DNA of 64,000 nucleotides from Lentimicrobiaceae bacterium. GTDB taxonomy: Bacteria; Bacteroidota; Bacteroidia; Bacteroidales; JALOCA01. Below the pieces are notes generated by a model. The model did not search any database and was not told the origin of the DNA. It saw only the letters and a list, made by a program, of their open reading frames with translations. Both the position numbers and the translations under genes were made by a program. This document shows positions 51,964-60,391 of the stretch, piece after piece. Position 1 is the stretch's first letter, and the number at the start of each line of letters is the position of its first letter. The stretch covers positions 1-64,000 of the forward strand of contig JALOCA010000013.1 in NCBI GenBank assembly GCA_023227965.1, in the 5' to 3' direction.

Positions 51964-52890
51964 GTGATTTACGGAAACAATAACCGAAAAAATTACCTGC
52001 AGGGGCTTACAGCAGCTTTACTGTGTTATGGGATGTGGGGTGTGTTTCCATTGTATTGGAAATTAGTTCAACAAGTACCTCCCATGCAAATACTTGCCCA
52101 CAGGATAATCTGGTCAATGTTATTTTTGGGGCTTGGACTCGTTATTCTCAGAAATAAAAAGACATTTCAATATCTAACTTCCTATAAAACAATTGTATTG
52201 TTAACTATTACTGGTTTCATTATCGGTATAAACTGGCTTGTATACATTTATGCTGTCAACAATAATCACATTGTGGATGCCAGTTTGGGTTATTATATCA
52301 ATCCTATGGTAAATATACTTTTGGGAATGATATTTTTAAAAGAGAGGTTAAGTAAAATTCAAGCTGTTGCGGTTGTTTTAGCCTTTGTCGGAGTAGGTAT
52401 CATCACTTTCGATTATGGTAAACCTCCGTGGGTTTCGCTTTGCCTTGCCCTGACTTTCGGCATTTATAGTTTAATAAGAAAAAAAACTGCCTTTGATGCT
52501 TTACCGGGGTTATTTATTGAAACTCTCATGCTTACACCTATAGCCATCTGTTTTTTATGGTTATTGGAAACGAAAGGAAGTGTAGTTTTTCACTATTCAT
52601 GGCAAACAGATATTCTACTTATATTAGCTGGTCCTGTAACGGCAGTTCCCTTGTTTTTTTTTGGATTTGCCGTACCCCGCATCCCTTTATCCACCATTGG
52701 ATTTATACAATACTTATCACCAACAATTCAATTATTGATTGGGGTTTTTATTTTCAGAGAACCTTTTAAACCTGCATATTTTACAAGTTTTATATTGATT
52801 TGGCTGGGTTTAGCTTTGTACAGCTATAGTTTAATAAAAGGAATAAAAAAAAGAACAACGAAAATCGAGGCTAATTTACAGGAATCGTAA
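51964..52890 (+). CDS. rarD: RarD-type EamA family transporter
   Basis: A 308-residue inner-membrane protein with ten predicted helices in two EamA repeats. The opening GLTAALLCYGMWGVFPLYWKL (core YGMWGVFPLYWKL), the AHRIIWSMLF and the GINWLVYIYAVNN phrase are typical of the RarD (chloramphenicol-sensitive protein) family. Substrate is unknown. A GTG at 51964 is the only suitable start, since the next ATG lies within the first helix. The 3' end overlaps the convergent histidine kinase gene by 20 bp. Confidence 0.88.
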   Translation: MIYGNNNRKNYLQGLTAALLCYGMWGVFPLYWKLVQQVPPMQILAHRIIWSMLFLGLGLVILRNKKTFQYLTSYKTIVLLTITGFIIGINWLVYIYAVNNNHIVDASLGYYINPMVNILLGMIFLKERLSKIQAVAVVLAFVGVGIITFDYGKPPWVSLCLALTFGIYSLIRKKTAFDALPGLFIETLMLTPIAICFLWLLETKGSVVFHYSWQTDILLILAGPVTAVPLFFFGFAVPRIPLSTIGFIQYLSPTIQLLIGVFIFREPFKPAYFTSFILIWLGLALYSYSLIKGIKKRTTKIEANLQES

Positions 52891-54643
52891 ATAAAAAAGT
52901 ACTTCCTATACCCACTTCGCTGTTTACCCATATTTTCCCATGATGCTTTTCAACAAATTCCTTACAGAGGAGTAATCCCAAACCTGTTCCTCTTTCGTCT
53001 TTTGTACCTAAAGTTTTAAATTTTTCGCCAACAATAAACAATTTAGCAATATCTTCCGGTTTTATTCCTGTCCCCTGGTCGGTAACCGATATCTGATGCT
53101 CCGTTGGAGTTTTCGCGTAGTGTATTTTTACATTCCCATCCGAGTAAGAAAATTTAATAGCATTAGATACTAAGTTTCTCAAAATAGTCTGAAGCATATT
53201 TTTATCTGCGGTAACAAAAGTTTGCGGTAAAATAGTTGTTGTTAGTATAATATTTTTCTGAACAGCCTGTAGCTTTGAAATTTCAATTATTTCGTAAACA
53301 AGGGAGTACAAATCAGTTTTTTCGGGTAAAAAAGAAAGTAACCCTGTTTGGCTTTGTGCCCATTGCAACAGATTTTCCAATAATTTTAAAGTATTATTAC
53401 CTGCTTCTTTGATGCTGTTCAGGTAATATATTTTTTCATTTTCATCATAATCGTCAAAACCTTCCGTAAGTACTTCCGACAGTCCGATAATGGTTGTAAA
53501 CGGGCTTTTCAAATCATGAGCAATGATGGAAAAAAATTGGTCTTTTTGTGAATTGATTTTTTTTAAATTTATTTCCGACTCAGAAAGTTTTAAATTCAAT
53601 TGGTTTAACAGCTTTTCATAATTCTTCCTTTTTGTAACATCGTGGAATACAATAAGACTACCATGAAGATTGTGGCGTTCATCCATCAGGGGAGAAAATG
53701 TAATTTCGAACCAGTTTTGGTTAAATTGTTTAAGATATAATTCTATTCTGTATTCGGTGGTTATATCTTTATCTTTTATTTCAGTCCAAAGTGCCGGAAA
53801 CACTTCAGGGTAATACTTTCCCAAGTCCTGATTATCAATTCCTAATTGCTTTTTAGCTGCAGGATTAAAATCAATAATTCGCTGAAAAGTATCCAACACA
53901 ATCAGACTGTCCTGCATTTTCTCAAATAAAACATGCCTTGCAATGGGCGACAGGTCGAAAAGTCGTTTTTTTGAAATTCCTAAAAAGAAAATAATACCTG
54001 TAAAAGTGAATCCAATTGGGGAAATATCAAGTCCTTCCACCGGATTTAAACCTGTAATGTATAAAATGGTGGTAACGAAAGGAAAAACACTGGCAATAAA
54101 TAAAAACCAAACCTGCTTGCGATAATGCATCGGAAACCGGTAAACAGATTGCAATAAAATAAATATTCCAACACAAACAAGCAATAAACTATAAGGAATT
54201 CCTATCCAAAATAACGGACCATGATGATATATTAATATATTTTCCTTTGCATAACTCCATGTAAAATTGCTCCATACCAAATGGTGGTAATCATTTGTAA
54301 AAGCAAATACTACCATAAGTATAGGAATTATCCATAATAATAGCCATTTTTTATTTTTAGTAATTGATTTTTCTCCTGTAAAATATAAAATAAAATACAT
54401 AAAAAATACTCCTATACCCATATTGCCTATATATTCTATTTGCGACCAGAGTATCTTTTTTTCGATAGTTGAAACAGCCGATTCTATTGAAGCTGCCAAT
54501 GCATATTCTGCAACAAAAAGCATTAAAAAAAAGAAAAGTAATCTGCCTGGTATGTATTTTTTATTAAAAACAAGCGTTGCTACCAAAAGCGACAGCCCGA
54601 AAGCAATAGCGAGAAAAATAGTATAAAAACTAACTATGAGCAT
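52871..54643 (-). CDS. 7TM sensor histidine kinase with PAS domain
   Basis: A 590-residue sensor kinase. The N-terminal 225 residues form seven transmembrane helices of the kind found in HisKA_7TM kinases, followed by a PAS domain (about 240-350, ARHVLFEKMQDSLIVLD then FHDVTKRKNYE), a short coiled coil, a HisKA domain with phospho-acceptor His376 in IIAHDLKSPF, and a HATPase_c domain with NLVSNAIKFSY, DQGTGIKPED and GTGLGLLLCKEF. No response regulator is adjacent, so it is an orphan kinase in this window. The signal may be a lipophilic or membrane-linked ligand, which is inference only. Confidence 0.93.
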   Translation of the reverse strand: MLIVSFYTIFLAIAFGLSLLVATLVFNKKYIPGRLLFFFLMLFVAEYALAASIESAVSTIEKKILWSQIEYIGNMGIGVFFMYFILYFTGEKSITKNKKWLLLWIIPILMVVFAFTNDYHHLVWSNFTWSYAKENILIYHHGPLFWIGIPYSLLLVCVGIFILLQSVYRFPMHYRKQVWFLFIASVFPFVTTILYITGLNPVEGLDISPIGFTFTGIIFFLGISKKRLFDLSPIARHVLFEKMQDSLIVLDTFQRIIDFNPAAKKQLGIDNQDLGKYYPEVFPALWTEIKDKDITTEYRIELYLKQFNQNWFEITFSPLMDERHNLHGSLIVFHDVTKRKNYEKLLNQLNLKLSESEINLKKINSQKDQFFSIIAHDLKSPFTTIIGLSEVLTEGFDDYDENEKIYYLNSIKEAGNNTLKLLENLLQWAQSQTGLLSFLPEKTDLYSLVYEIIEISKLQAVQKNIILTTTILPQTFVTADKNMLQTILRNLVSNAIKFSYSDGNVKIHYAKTPTEHQISVTDQGTGIKPEDIAKLFIVGEKFKTLGTKDERGTGLGLLLCKEFVEKHHGKIWVNSEVGIGSTFLFTIPVN

Positions 54644-54805
54644 CTTAATATTATTGTTTCTGTATTATATCGTATATTCAAAATATGAATTTACCAACTA
54701 TTTTATAATTATAAATAAAAAAATATAGTGATAATATTTCTTTAAATTTTTACAAACCAGGATTATAAAAATTATCTTGCAAGAAACCAAATTTTTAACA
54801 ATCGG

Positions 54806-56956
54806 TTACTTCCTTGCTTCCAGCAGCAGTTCGAGCATCTTAATAGCACAATCCGAAATTACTGTACCGGGACCAAATATGGCTACAGCACCGGCTTTGT
54901 ACAGGAAATCGTAATCCTGCGATGGGATAACGCCTCCTACTATCACCATGATGTCTTCGCGGCCATTCTTTTTCAGTTCTTCTATCACCTGCGGAACCAG
55001 TGTTTTATGACCTGCTGCAAGGCTCGATACTCCAAGGATATGCACGTCGTTTTCCACTGCCTGGCGTGCGGCTTCTGCAGGAGTCTGAAACAGAGGTCCC
55101 ATATCTACATCAAAACCTATGTCGGCATAACCGGTGGCTACCACTTTTGCACCGCGATCGTGGCCATCCTGACCCATCTTGGCAATCATGATTCGTGGAC
55201 GACGACCTTCAATTTCTGCAAATTTGTCGGCCATTTCGCAAGCTTTTTTAAAGCTTTCATTGTCTTTGGATTCGGAGGAATATACTCCGGAAATTGAACG
55301 TATCACAGCTTTATATCTCCCATAAACAGTTTCAAGTGCATAAGAAATTTCACCAAGGGAAGCGCGTTTACGTGCGGCTTCGATAGAAAGTGCCAGCAAG
55401 TTGCCTTCGCCGGTTTCGGCAGCGTGGGTGATAGCTTGCAGGGCTTTTTGTACATCTTCATTGTTTCGTTCGGCACGAAGTTTTTGCAGACGTTTTATTT
55501 GAGCCTCGCGTACAGTAGTGTTATCTACTTCAAGGGTTTCGATGGGGTCTTCTTTTTCGAGGCGGTATTTGTTAATTCCAACAATGGTATCTTTTCCCGA
55601 GTCAATACGTGCCTGTTTGCGGGCAGCAGCTTCTTCTATCCTCATTTTAGGAATACCGGTTTCGATGGCTTTTGCCATTCCACCCAGTTCTTCCACTTCC
55701 TGAATCAAAGCCCAGGCTTTATTGGCTATTTCCTGAGTAAGGGTTTCTACGTAATACGAACCAGCCCAGGGATCAACCACACGGCAAACATTGGTTTCTT
55801 CCTGAATATAAATCTGGGTGTTACGTGCAATACGTGCCGAAAAATCTGTAGGCAAGGCGATGGCTTCGTCCAAAGCATTGGTATGAAGACTTTGGGTATG
55901 ACCAAGTGCAGCACCCAGAGCTTCCACACAGGTACGGGTAACATTGTTGAACGGGTCCTGTTCGGTAAGGCTCCAACCCGAAGTTTGACAATGGGTTCGC
56001 AAAGCCATTGACTTTGGATTCATGGGATTGAATTGTTTTACAATTTTTGCCCAGAGCATACGAGCAGCGCGAAGTTTGGCAATTTCCATAAAGTGGTTCA
56101 TTCCAATTCCCCAGAAAAACGAAAGGCGGGGAGCAAAATCATCAATATTCAATCCGGTGGCAGTACCCGTGCGAAGGTATTCCAATCCGTCTGCAAGGGT
56201 GTATGCCAGTTCTATATCGGCGGTAGCTCCGGCTTCCTGCATGTGATATCCACTGATACTAATAGAGTTGAACTTCTTCATGTTTTGAGAAGTAAACTCA
56301 AAAATATCGGCAATGATTTTCATAGAAGGAATAGGCGGATAAATGTAAGTGTTTCGAACCATAAATTCTTTCAGAATGTCGTTTTGAATAGTTCCGCTGA
56401 GCTTATCCATCGAAACACCTTGCTCTTCGGCAGCCACGACATAAAAAGCGAGAACGGGCAAAACGGCACCGTTCATGGTCATGGAAACCGACATTTTTTC
56501 CAAAGGTATCTGGTCGAACAAAATTTTCATATCGAGAATGGAATCAATTGCTACACCGGCTTTTCCCACATCACCAACCACTCTTTCGTGGTCGCTGTCG
56601 TAACCGCGGTGCGTAGCAAGGTCGAAGGCTACCGAAAGTCCTTTCTGCCCGGCGGCAAGGTTGCGGCGGTAAAAAGCATTGGATTCTTCCGCGGTGCTGA
56701 ATCCGGCATACTGACGGATGGTCCAGGGACGCATTACATACATGGTGCTGTACGGTCCACGCAGAAAAGGCGGAATACCAGCGGCATAGTTCAGATGTTC
56801 CATGCCTTTAAGATCGGATGCTCCGTAAACCGGTTTTACGGGAATCTGTTCCGGAGTAAGCCAGTTTTTCTCAATTCCGGTTTGCTTTTCCCATTCTTCA
56901 AACGAACCGGTTTGCTCCTTGCTTTTATAATCTATGTCTTTAAAATTTGGACGCAT
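54806..56956 (-). CDS. mutB: Methylmalonyl-CoA mutase large subunit
   Basis: Adenosylcobalamin-dependent alpha subunit that interconverts succinyl-CoA and (R)-methylmalonyl-CoA, the key rearrangement of propionate formation or use. The 716 residues contain the substrate TIM barrel (RGPYSTMYVMRPWTIRQYAG, core RPWTIRQYAGF; YHMQEAGA) and a C-terminal cobalamin-binding domain whose DGHDRG supplies the cobalt-ligating His599, with GVSSLAAGHKTL after it. Length and motifs are standard. It is separated from mutA by an ORF6N-domain gene, where the two subunits are normally adjacent. Confidence 0.97.
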   Translation of the reverse strand: MRPNFKDIDYKSKEQTGSFEEWEKQTGIEKNWLTPEQIPVKPVYGASDLKGMEHLNYAAGIPPFLRGPYSTMYVMRPWTIRQYAGFSTAEESNAFYRRNLAAGQKGLSVAFDLATHRGYDSDHERVVGDVGKAGVAIDSILDMKILFDQIPLEKMSVSMTMNGAVLPVLAFYVVAAEEQGVSMDKLSGTIQNDILKEFMVRNTYIYPPIPSMKIIADIFEFTSQNMKKFNSISISGYHMQEAGATADIELAYTLADGLEYLRTGTATGLNIDDFAPRLSFFWGIGMNHFMEIAKLRAARMLWAKIVKQFNPMNPKSMALRTHCQTSGWSLTEQDPFNNVTRTCVEALGAALGHTQSLHTNALDEAIALPTDFSARIARNTQIYIQEETNVCRVVDPWAGSYYVETLTQEIANKAWALIQEVEELGGMAKAIETGIPKMRIEEAAARKQARIDSGKDTIVGINKYRLEKEDPIETLEVDNTTVREAQIKRLQKLRAERNNEDVQKALQAITHAAETGEGNLLALSIEAARKRASLGEISYALETVYGRYKAVIRSISGVYSSESKDNESFKKACEMADKFAEIEGRRPRIMIAKMGQDGHDRGAKVVATGYADIGFDVDMGPLFQTPAEAARQAVENDVHILGVSSLAAGHKTLVPQVIEELKKNGREDIMVIVGGVIPSQDYDFLYKAGAVAIFGPGTVISDCAIKMLELLLEARK

Positions 56957-56999
56957 TTTTATAAGTATATGGTTTCAAGTTTCTTGTTAAATATTATTT

Positions 57000-57512
57000 T
57001 TAAATTTTATATCCGATAGGATTACGTGGTTTTTCTTCTTCTTTCATCAATGCTTTAATTGCAGCGAAAACAATACGAAATTGTTCATCGTATTTTTCTT
57101 CCATCTCTTCTATTTTCTTTGCCAATTCTTTATGGGATAAAAGGACGGAACGCAGTTTTACAAAAGTTCTAACTACCTGGATGCTTACAGCAACTGCCTG
57201 CGAGTTGTTCAATATACTGGCTACCATAATAACACCATGTTCGGTAAAAGCGAATGGTAAATAAGGTGAATACTTTATTTTTTGGAGGTGGTCACAAACT
57301 GTTACCACCTCTTTTTTCTCATTATCTGTCAATTGAAACATAAATTCTGATGGGAATCTGTCAATATTTCGTTTCACAGCCTGATTAATTTTTTTGGTAG
57401 AAACTCCATAAAGCATTGCCAAATCAGAGTCAAGCATTACTTTCGCTCCTCTGATAAAGCAGATACAGTTAGCAATGTTTTCTTCATATATGACTGGCAG
57501 ATTTTCCATCAT
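57000..57512 (-). CDS. ORF6N-domain protein, inserted between mutA and mutB
   Basis: A 170-residue DNA-binding-type protein with an ORF6N domain over residues about 8-115: IRGAKVMLDSDLAMLYGVSTKKINQAVKRN, core MLDSDLAMLYGV; then RFPSEFMFQLT and LPFAFTEHGVIMVASILNN. The C-terminus (from 125) is a charged helix, EELAKKIEEMEEKYDEQF-like. ORF6N domains occur in phage and integrated-element proteins and as stray single genes in Bacteroidota chromosomes. Start is ATG 57512 or 57509. Gaps are 42 bp to mutA and 43 bp to mutB, all same strand, so it is likely cotranscribed with the mutase. Its role is unknown. Confidence 0.85.
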   Translation of the reverse strand: MMENLPVIYEENIANCICFIRGAKVMLDSDLAMLYGVSTKKINQAVKRNIDRFPSEFMFQLTDNEKKEVVTVCDHLQKIKYSPYLPFAFTEHGVIMVASILNNSQAVAVSIQVVRTFVKLRSVLLSHKELAKKIEEMEEKYDEQFRIVFAAIKALMKEEEKPRNPIGYKI

Positions 57513-57554
57513 GAATTAATTTTTTGATATCGCAAACTGCGACATCAAGATTTT

Positions 57555-59450
57555 TTATTCAATAACTCCCAAATACCTTTGAATTTTTTGTAAAAAATTA
57601 AGTGTATTGGTTTTAATATGAATAAAATCATCTACTCCGGCAGCCTTTAGCAAATCAATTATTTCTTTTGGATAACCGGCAAGGATGACTGTCCGTTCCG
57701 AAGCTTTTTCTTTTATCGCTTTTGCAATAGCTGGAGCAAATTCGGGATACTCATCATCGCTGCTACAAATTACAATAACCTCAGCTTTAGAATCTATGGC
57801 AGCTTTTACGCCTTCATCCACTGTTTTGAATCCCGGATTATCAATAATTTCATAACCGGCAATTCTAAAAAAGTTGGTTGCAAACGAAGCTCTCGCTTTG
57901 CGCATGGCAAGGTTTCCAATGGTAAACAAGAAAACTTTGGGCATGGGATTTCCTTCATTAACAAATATTTCTGTTGCAAGCCGGATTTCTTCAAGTTCTT
58001 CGGCAGCACGCGAAAATTCCAGTTTTTTGTAATTCCCCTTGCCATCAACCTTTCCGGTTGTAGCTTCTTCCTCTTGTATTTTATCTAAAGCTGTTTCGTT
58101 GGGATTGGGGTACTGGTTGGTTCCCAGTATGGTTACTTTCCGGTTGGCAATGTCATCTTCTTTTTTCTTTCTCACAGTTTCAATGGAATCCTGGATGAAG
58201 TTTTTCTGCACAGCTTTCATGAAACCGCCGAGTTCTTCCACTTCTTTAAACAAAGCCCAGGCTGCAGAAGCAATCTGATCGGTAATGCTTTCGATGTAAT
58301 ACGAACCGGCAGCCGGATCCACTATTTTGTTCATGTACGACTCTTCTTTCAACACAATCTGTTGGTTACGGGCAATACGACGGCTGAAATCGTCGGATGC
58401 TTTGTAAGCCACATCAAAAGGAGCAACGGCAAGCGAATCTATTCCGCCAATAATTGCCGACATAGCTTCGGTGGTTGTACGCAACAGGTTTACATGTGCA
58501 TCGTAAACTGTTTTATTCCAGTTAAGTGTGGTTGCATGAATAAACATCTTTTGAGAATCCTTGTTTTCCGGTTTAAACTGTTCCACAATTTTCGACCAAA
58601 GCAAGCGTGCAGCACGCATTTTTGCAATTTCGAAAAAGTAATTGGAACCGACAGCAAACGTAAACTGCATTCTCGGAACAATTTTGTCTATCGAAATGCC
58701 TCTGTCTGTAAGTTCTGCCAGATAGTCAGCACCGGAAGCAAGGCTGAAAGCCAGTTCCTGAACGATAGTAGAGCCTGCATTGGCAAAAGTATTTCCGCTA
58801 ACATTGATAACACGGAAACCTGGCAACTTCTTTTCAACCGCATTTACTATGTAAGCAGCTTCGATGAAGTTGTCTTCCTTTTCGCAATAAAATTTCCCGT
58901 AGCGAACCAAAAAGTTCAGCGAATCAAAATTCAATGAACCTTTTACTTTCGAAGCATTAATTTTATTTTCGTTAAGATATTCTACAAAAAGATCGAGCAG
59001 AGCTGGATATGATCTTGATGAGATAAAGTTAATCTTTATTTTCGTAAGATCAATATCTTTAAAAAGCGTATTGATAGCATCTCTATTGGTAACATTTTTT
59101 ACACGAAAACCTATGGATTTAGCACCTTTTGCAATACATTCTTTTGCAATGGCATTAATTTCCGACGGATCTTCGCAATCAATATCCTGGCGAATTTCCC
59201 AACAATTACATTTGGTTTTATTTCCACGAACATAGGGTAATTCTCCGGGTATAGTTTGAGTAAATTGCAGATTTTCAATATCTTCTGCACGATAATACGG
59301 TTTTACATTGAATCCTTCCAATGTATGCCAAACGAGTTTTTTATCGTAATCGGCACCTTTCAAATCAGCATTAATCACTTCTTCCCACTCACTGGTAGAT
59401 ACCGGTGGAAATTCGGAAAACAATTTTGGGTTTGGTTTATTTGAATCCAT
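57555..59450 (-). CDS. mutA: Methylmalonyl-CoA mutase small subunit
   Basis: Beta subunit that pairs with MutB; it has no catalytic function itself. The 631 residues have the degenerate barrel (PYVRGNKTKCNCWEIRQDI, core GNKTKCNCWEIRQD), YYIESITDQIASAAW, and a C-terminal domain similar to cobalamin-binding domains but lacking the DxHxxG ligand (NLAMRKARASFAT in its place), as expected for MutA. It heads the operon, with an excellent promoter 58-87 bp upstream, followed by the ORF6N gene and mutB. Confidence 0.94.
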   Translation of the reverse strand: MDSNKPNPKLFSEFPPVSTSEWEEVINADLKGADYDKKLVWHTLEGFNVKPYYRAEDIENLQFTQTIPGELPYVRGNKTKCNCWEIRQDIDCEDPSEINAIAKECIAKGAKSIGFRVKNVTNRDAINTLFKDIDLTKIKINFISSRSYPALLDLFVEYLNENKINASKVKGSLNFDSLNFLVRYGKFYCEKEDNFIEAAYIVNAVEKKLPGFRVINVSGNTFANAGSTIVQELAFSLASGADYLAELTDRGISIDKIVPRMQFTFAVGSNYFFEIAKMRAARLLWSKIVEQFKPENKDSQKMFIHATTLNWNKTVYDAHVNLLRTTTEAMSAIIGGIDSLAVAPFDVAYKASDDFSRRIARNQQIVLKEESYMNKIVDPAAGSYYIESITDQIASAAWALFKEVEELGGFMKAVQKNFIQDSIETVRKKKEDDIANRKVTILGTNQYPNPNETALDKIQEEEATTGKVDGKGNYKKLEFSRAAEELEEIRLATEIFVNEGNPMPKVFLFTIGNLAMRKARASFATNFFRIAGYEIIDNPGFKTVDEGVKAAIDSKAEVIVICSSDDEYPEFAPAIAKAIKEKASERTVILAGYPKEIIDLLKAAGVDDFIHIKTNTLNFLQKIQRYLGVIE

Positions 59451-59507
59451 AAATCGGTTTTTGTTTAAAAATAGCTGAAATTAAAAGCTATAAGTTAAAA
59501 TAATGCG

Positions 59508-59537
59508 CAAAGGTAAGCAAAAAATGTTGAGCCCAAA
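59508..59537 (-). promoter_or_regulatory. Complete promoter of the methylmalonyl-CoA mutase operon
   Basis: Minus-strand TTTG (59534-59537) and TACCTTTG (59508-59515), separated by 18 bp, the same spacing as the exact promoter at 35988-36017. It implies a leader of about 50 bases before mutA. Confidence 0.7.
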
Positions 59538-59684
59538 ATGTAAAAAGCATTACATTTATACTTAGTATAAAGAAAGTCATTAGCGATTGAAAAACCTTTA
59601 CTGGAAAAACATTTTCAAGAACGTTTAATCATAGTGGGTTAAAAGTTGTAGTTAAAAATAGTTTATACTATTGGGAAACTGTTT

Positions 59685-60362
59685 TTATTGTACAGGAAAA
59701 TCGAAATAAGTATCCGGATAAGGCTCGTTTATTAATCGGAAATGCCACCATTCGCAAGGGTAAGGTTCAAAACCGTATTTCATCATTATTTCGCGAAGCA
59801 ACATGCGGTTAGCTCGTTGATTAATGTTAATGGTGGTATCCATAGGCCAGGAAATGGTTCCAAAATAATCGAAATAGCAACCCATGTCAAGTTCTCTTCC
59901 CTCTTCACCTGGTTTTAGTGAAATAATTGTTACGTCCACTGCACTTCCACGACTATGTCCAGATTTATCAGCAATATAGCCTTTGGCAAACAAATCTTCT
60001 TTCTTGACATCCGGATAAAATTCTCTTTTCATGATAGTATCATTTAGTACTTTTGCCCAACGCACAAAATGATCTACCGCACGTTGCGGACGGTAAGCAT
60101 CGTACACTTTCAATCCCAAACCAAAATTTTTTAGTTTCTCCTGTATTTTTTGCAAGGCTGTAGCTGCTTCGCTGGTAAGGAAACAACGTTTTGAAATATA
60201 GCCATCTACTGGTTTCCCAACAAAATTGTGGCTACCTGTGTAACGCAAATCCAACACTATATCAGGAATTAGCTTTTTCACATCCAAAAAACCTTCGGGT
60301 TGGGCTTTGAGAAAAGAAGACAAGATTAAACCTAAAAACAATGGTAAAAACATTCTTTTCAT
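59685..60362 (-). CDS. VanX-type D-alanyl-D-alanine dipeptidase, exported
   Basis: A 225-residue metallopeptidase of the M15D family with a signal peptide (1-20, cleaved near LKAQ). The zinc site is present: SGHSRGSAVDVT (SxHxxGxAxD) and EWWHF (Glu catalytic base, His ligand), with the arginine in VYDAYRPQRAV that stabilises the transition state. Such enzymes cut D-Ala-D-Ala and related dipeptides from cell-wall turnover in the periplasm. Without vanH and vanA neighbours it is not a resistance cassette. It follows the S46 peptidase gene by 29 bp, probably on the same transcript. Confidence 0.9.
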   Translation of the reverse strand: MKRMFLPLFLGLILSSFLKAQPEGFLDVKKLIPDIVLDLRYTGSHNFVGKPVDGYISKRCFLTSEAATALQKIQEKLKNFGLGLKVYDAYRPQRAVDHFVRWAKVLNDTIMKREFYPDVKKEDLFAKGYIADKSGHSRGSAVDVTIISLKPGEEGRELDMGCYFDYFGTISWPMDTTININQRANRMLLREIMMKYGFEPYPCEWWHFRLINEPYPDTYFDFPVQ

Positions 60363-60391
60363 AGCAGCTTATATTTCAGTAAATAAAAATA

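Noticed and set aside
56033..57019. 328-residue open frame opposite mutB
   Set aside because: Antisense shadow of the mutase barrel; composition rich in His/Asn/Gly without motifs, and no promoter or signal.
59685..60362. Vancomycin-resistance cassette because of the VanX-type gene
   Set aside because: No vanH, vanA or vanRS genes nearby, the protein has a signal peptide, and it is paired with a peptidase, so wall turnover is likelier.
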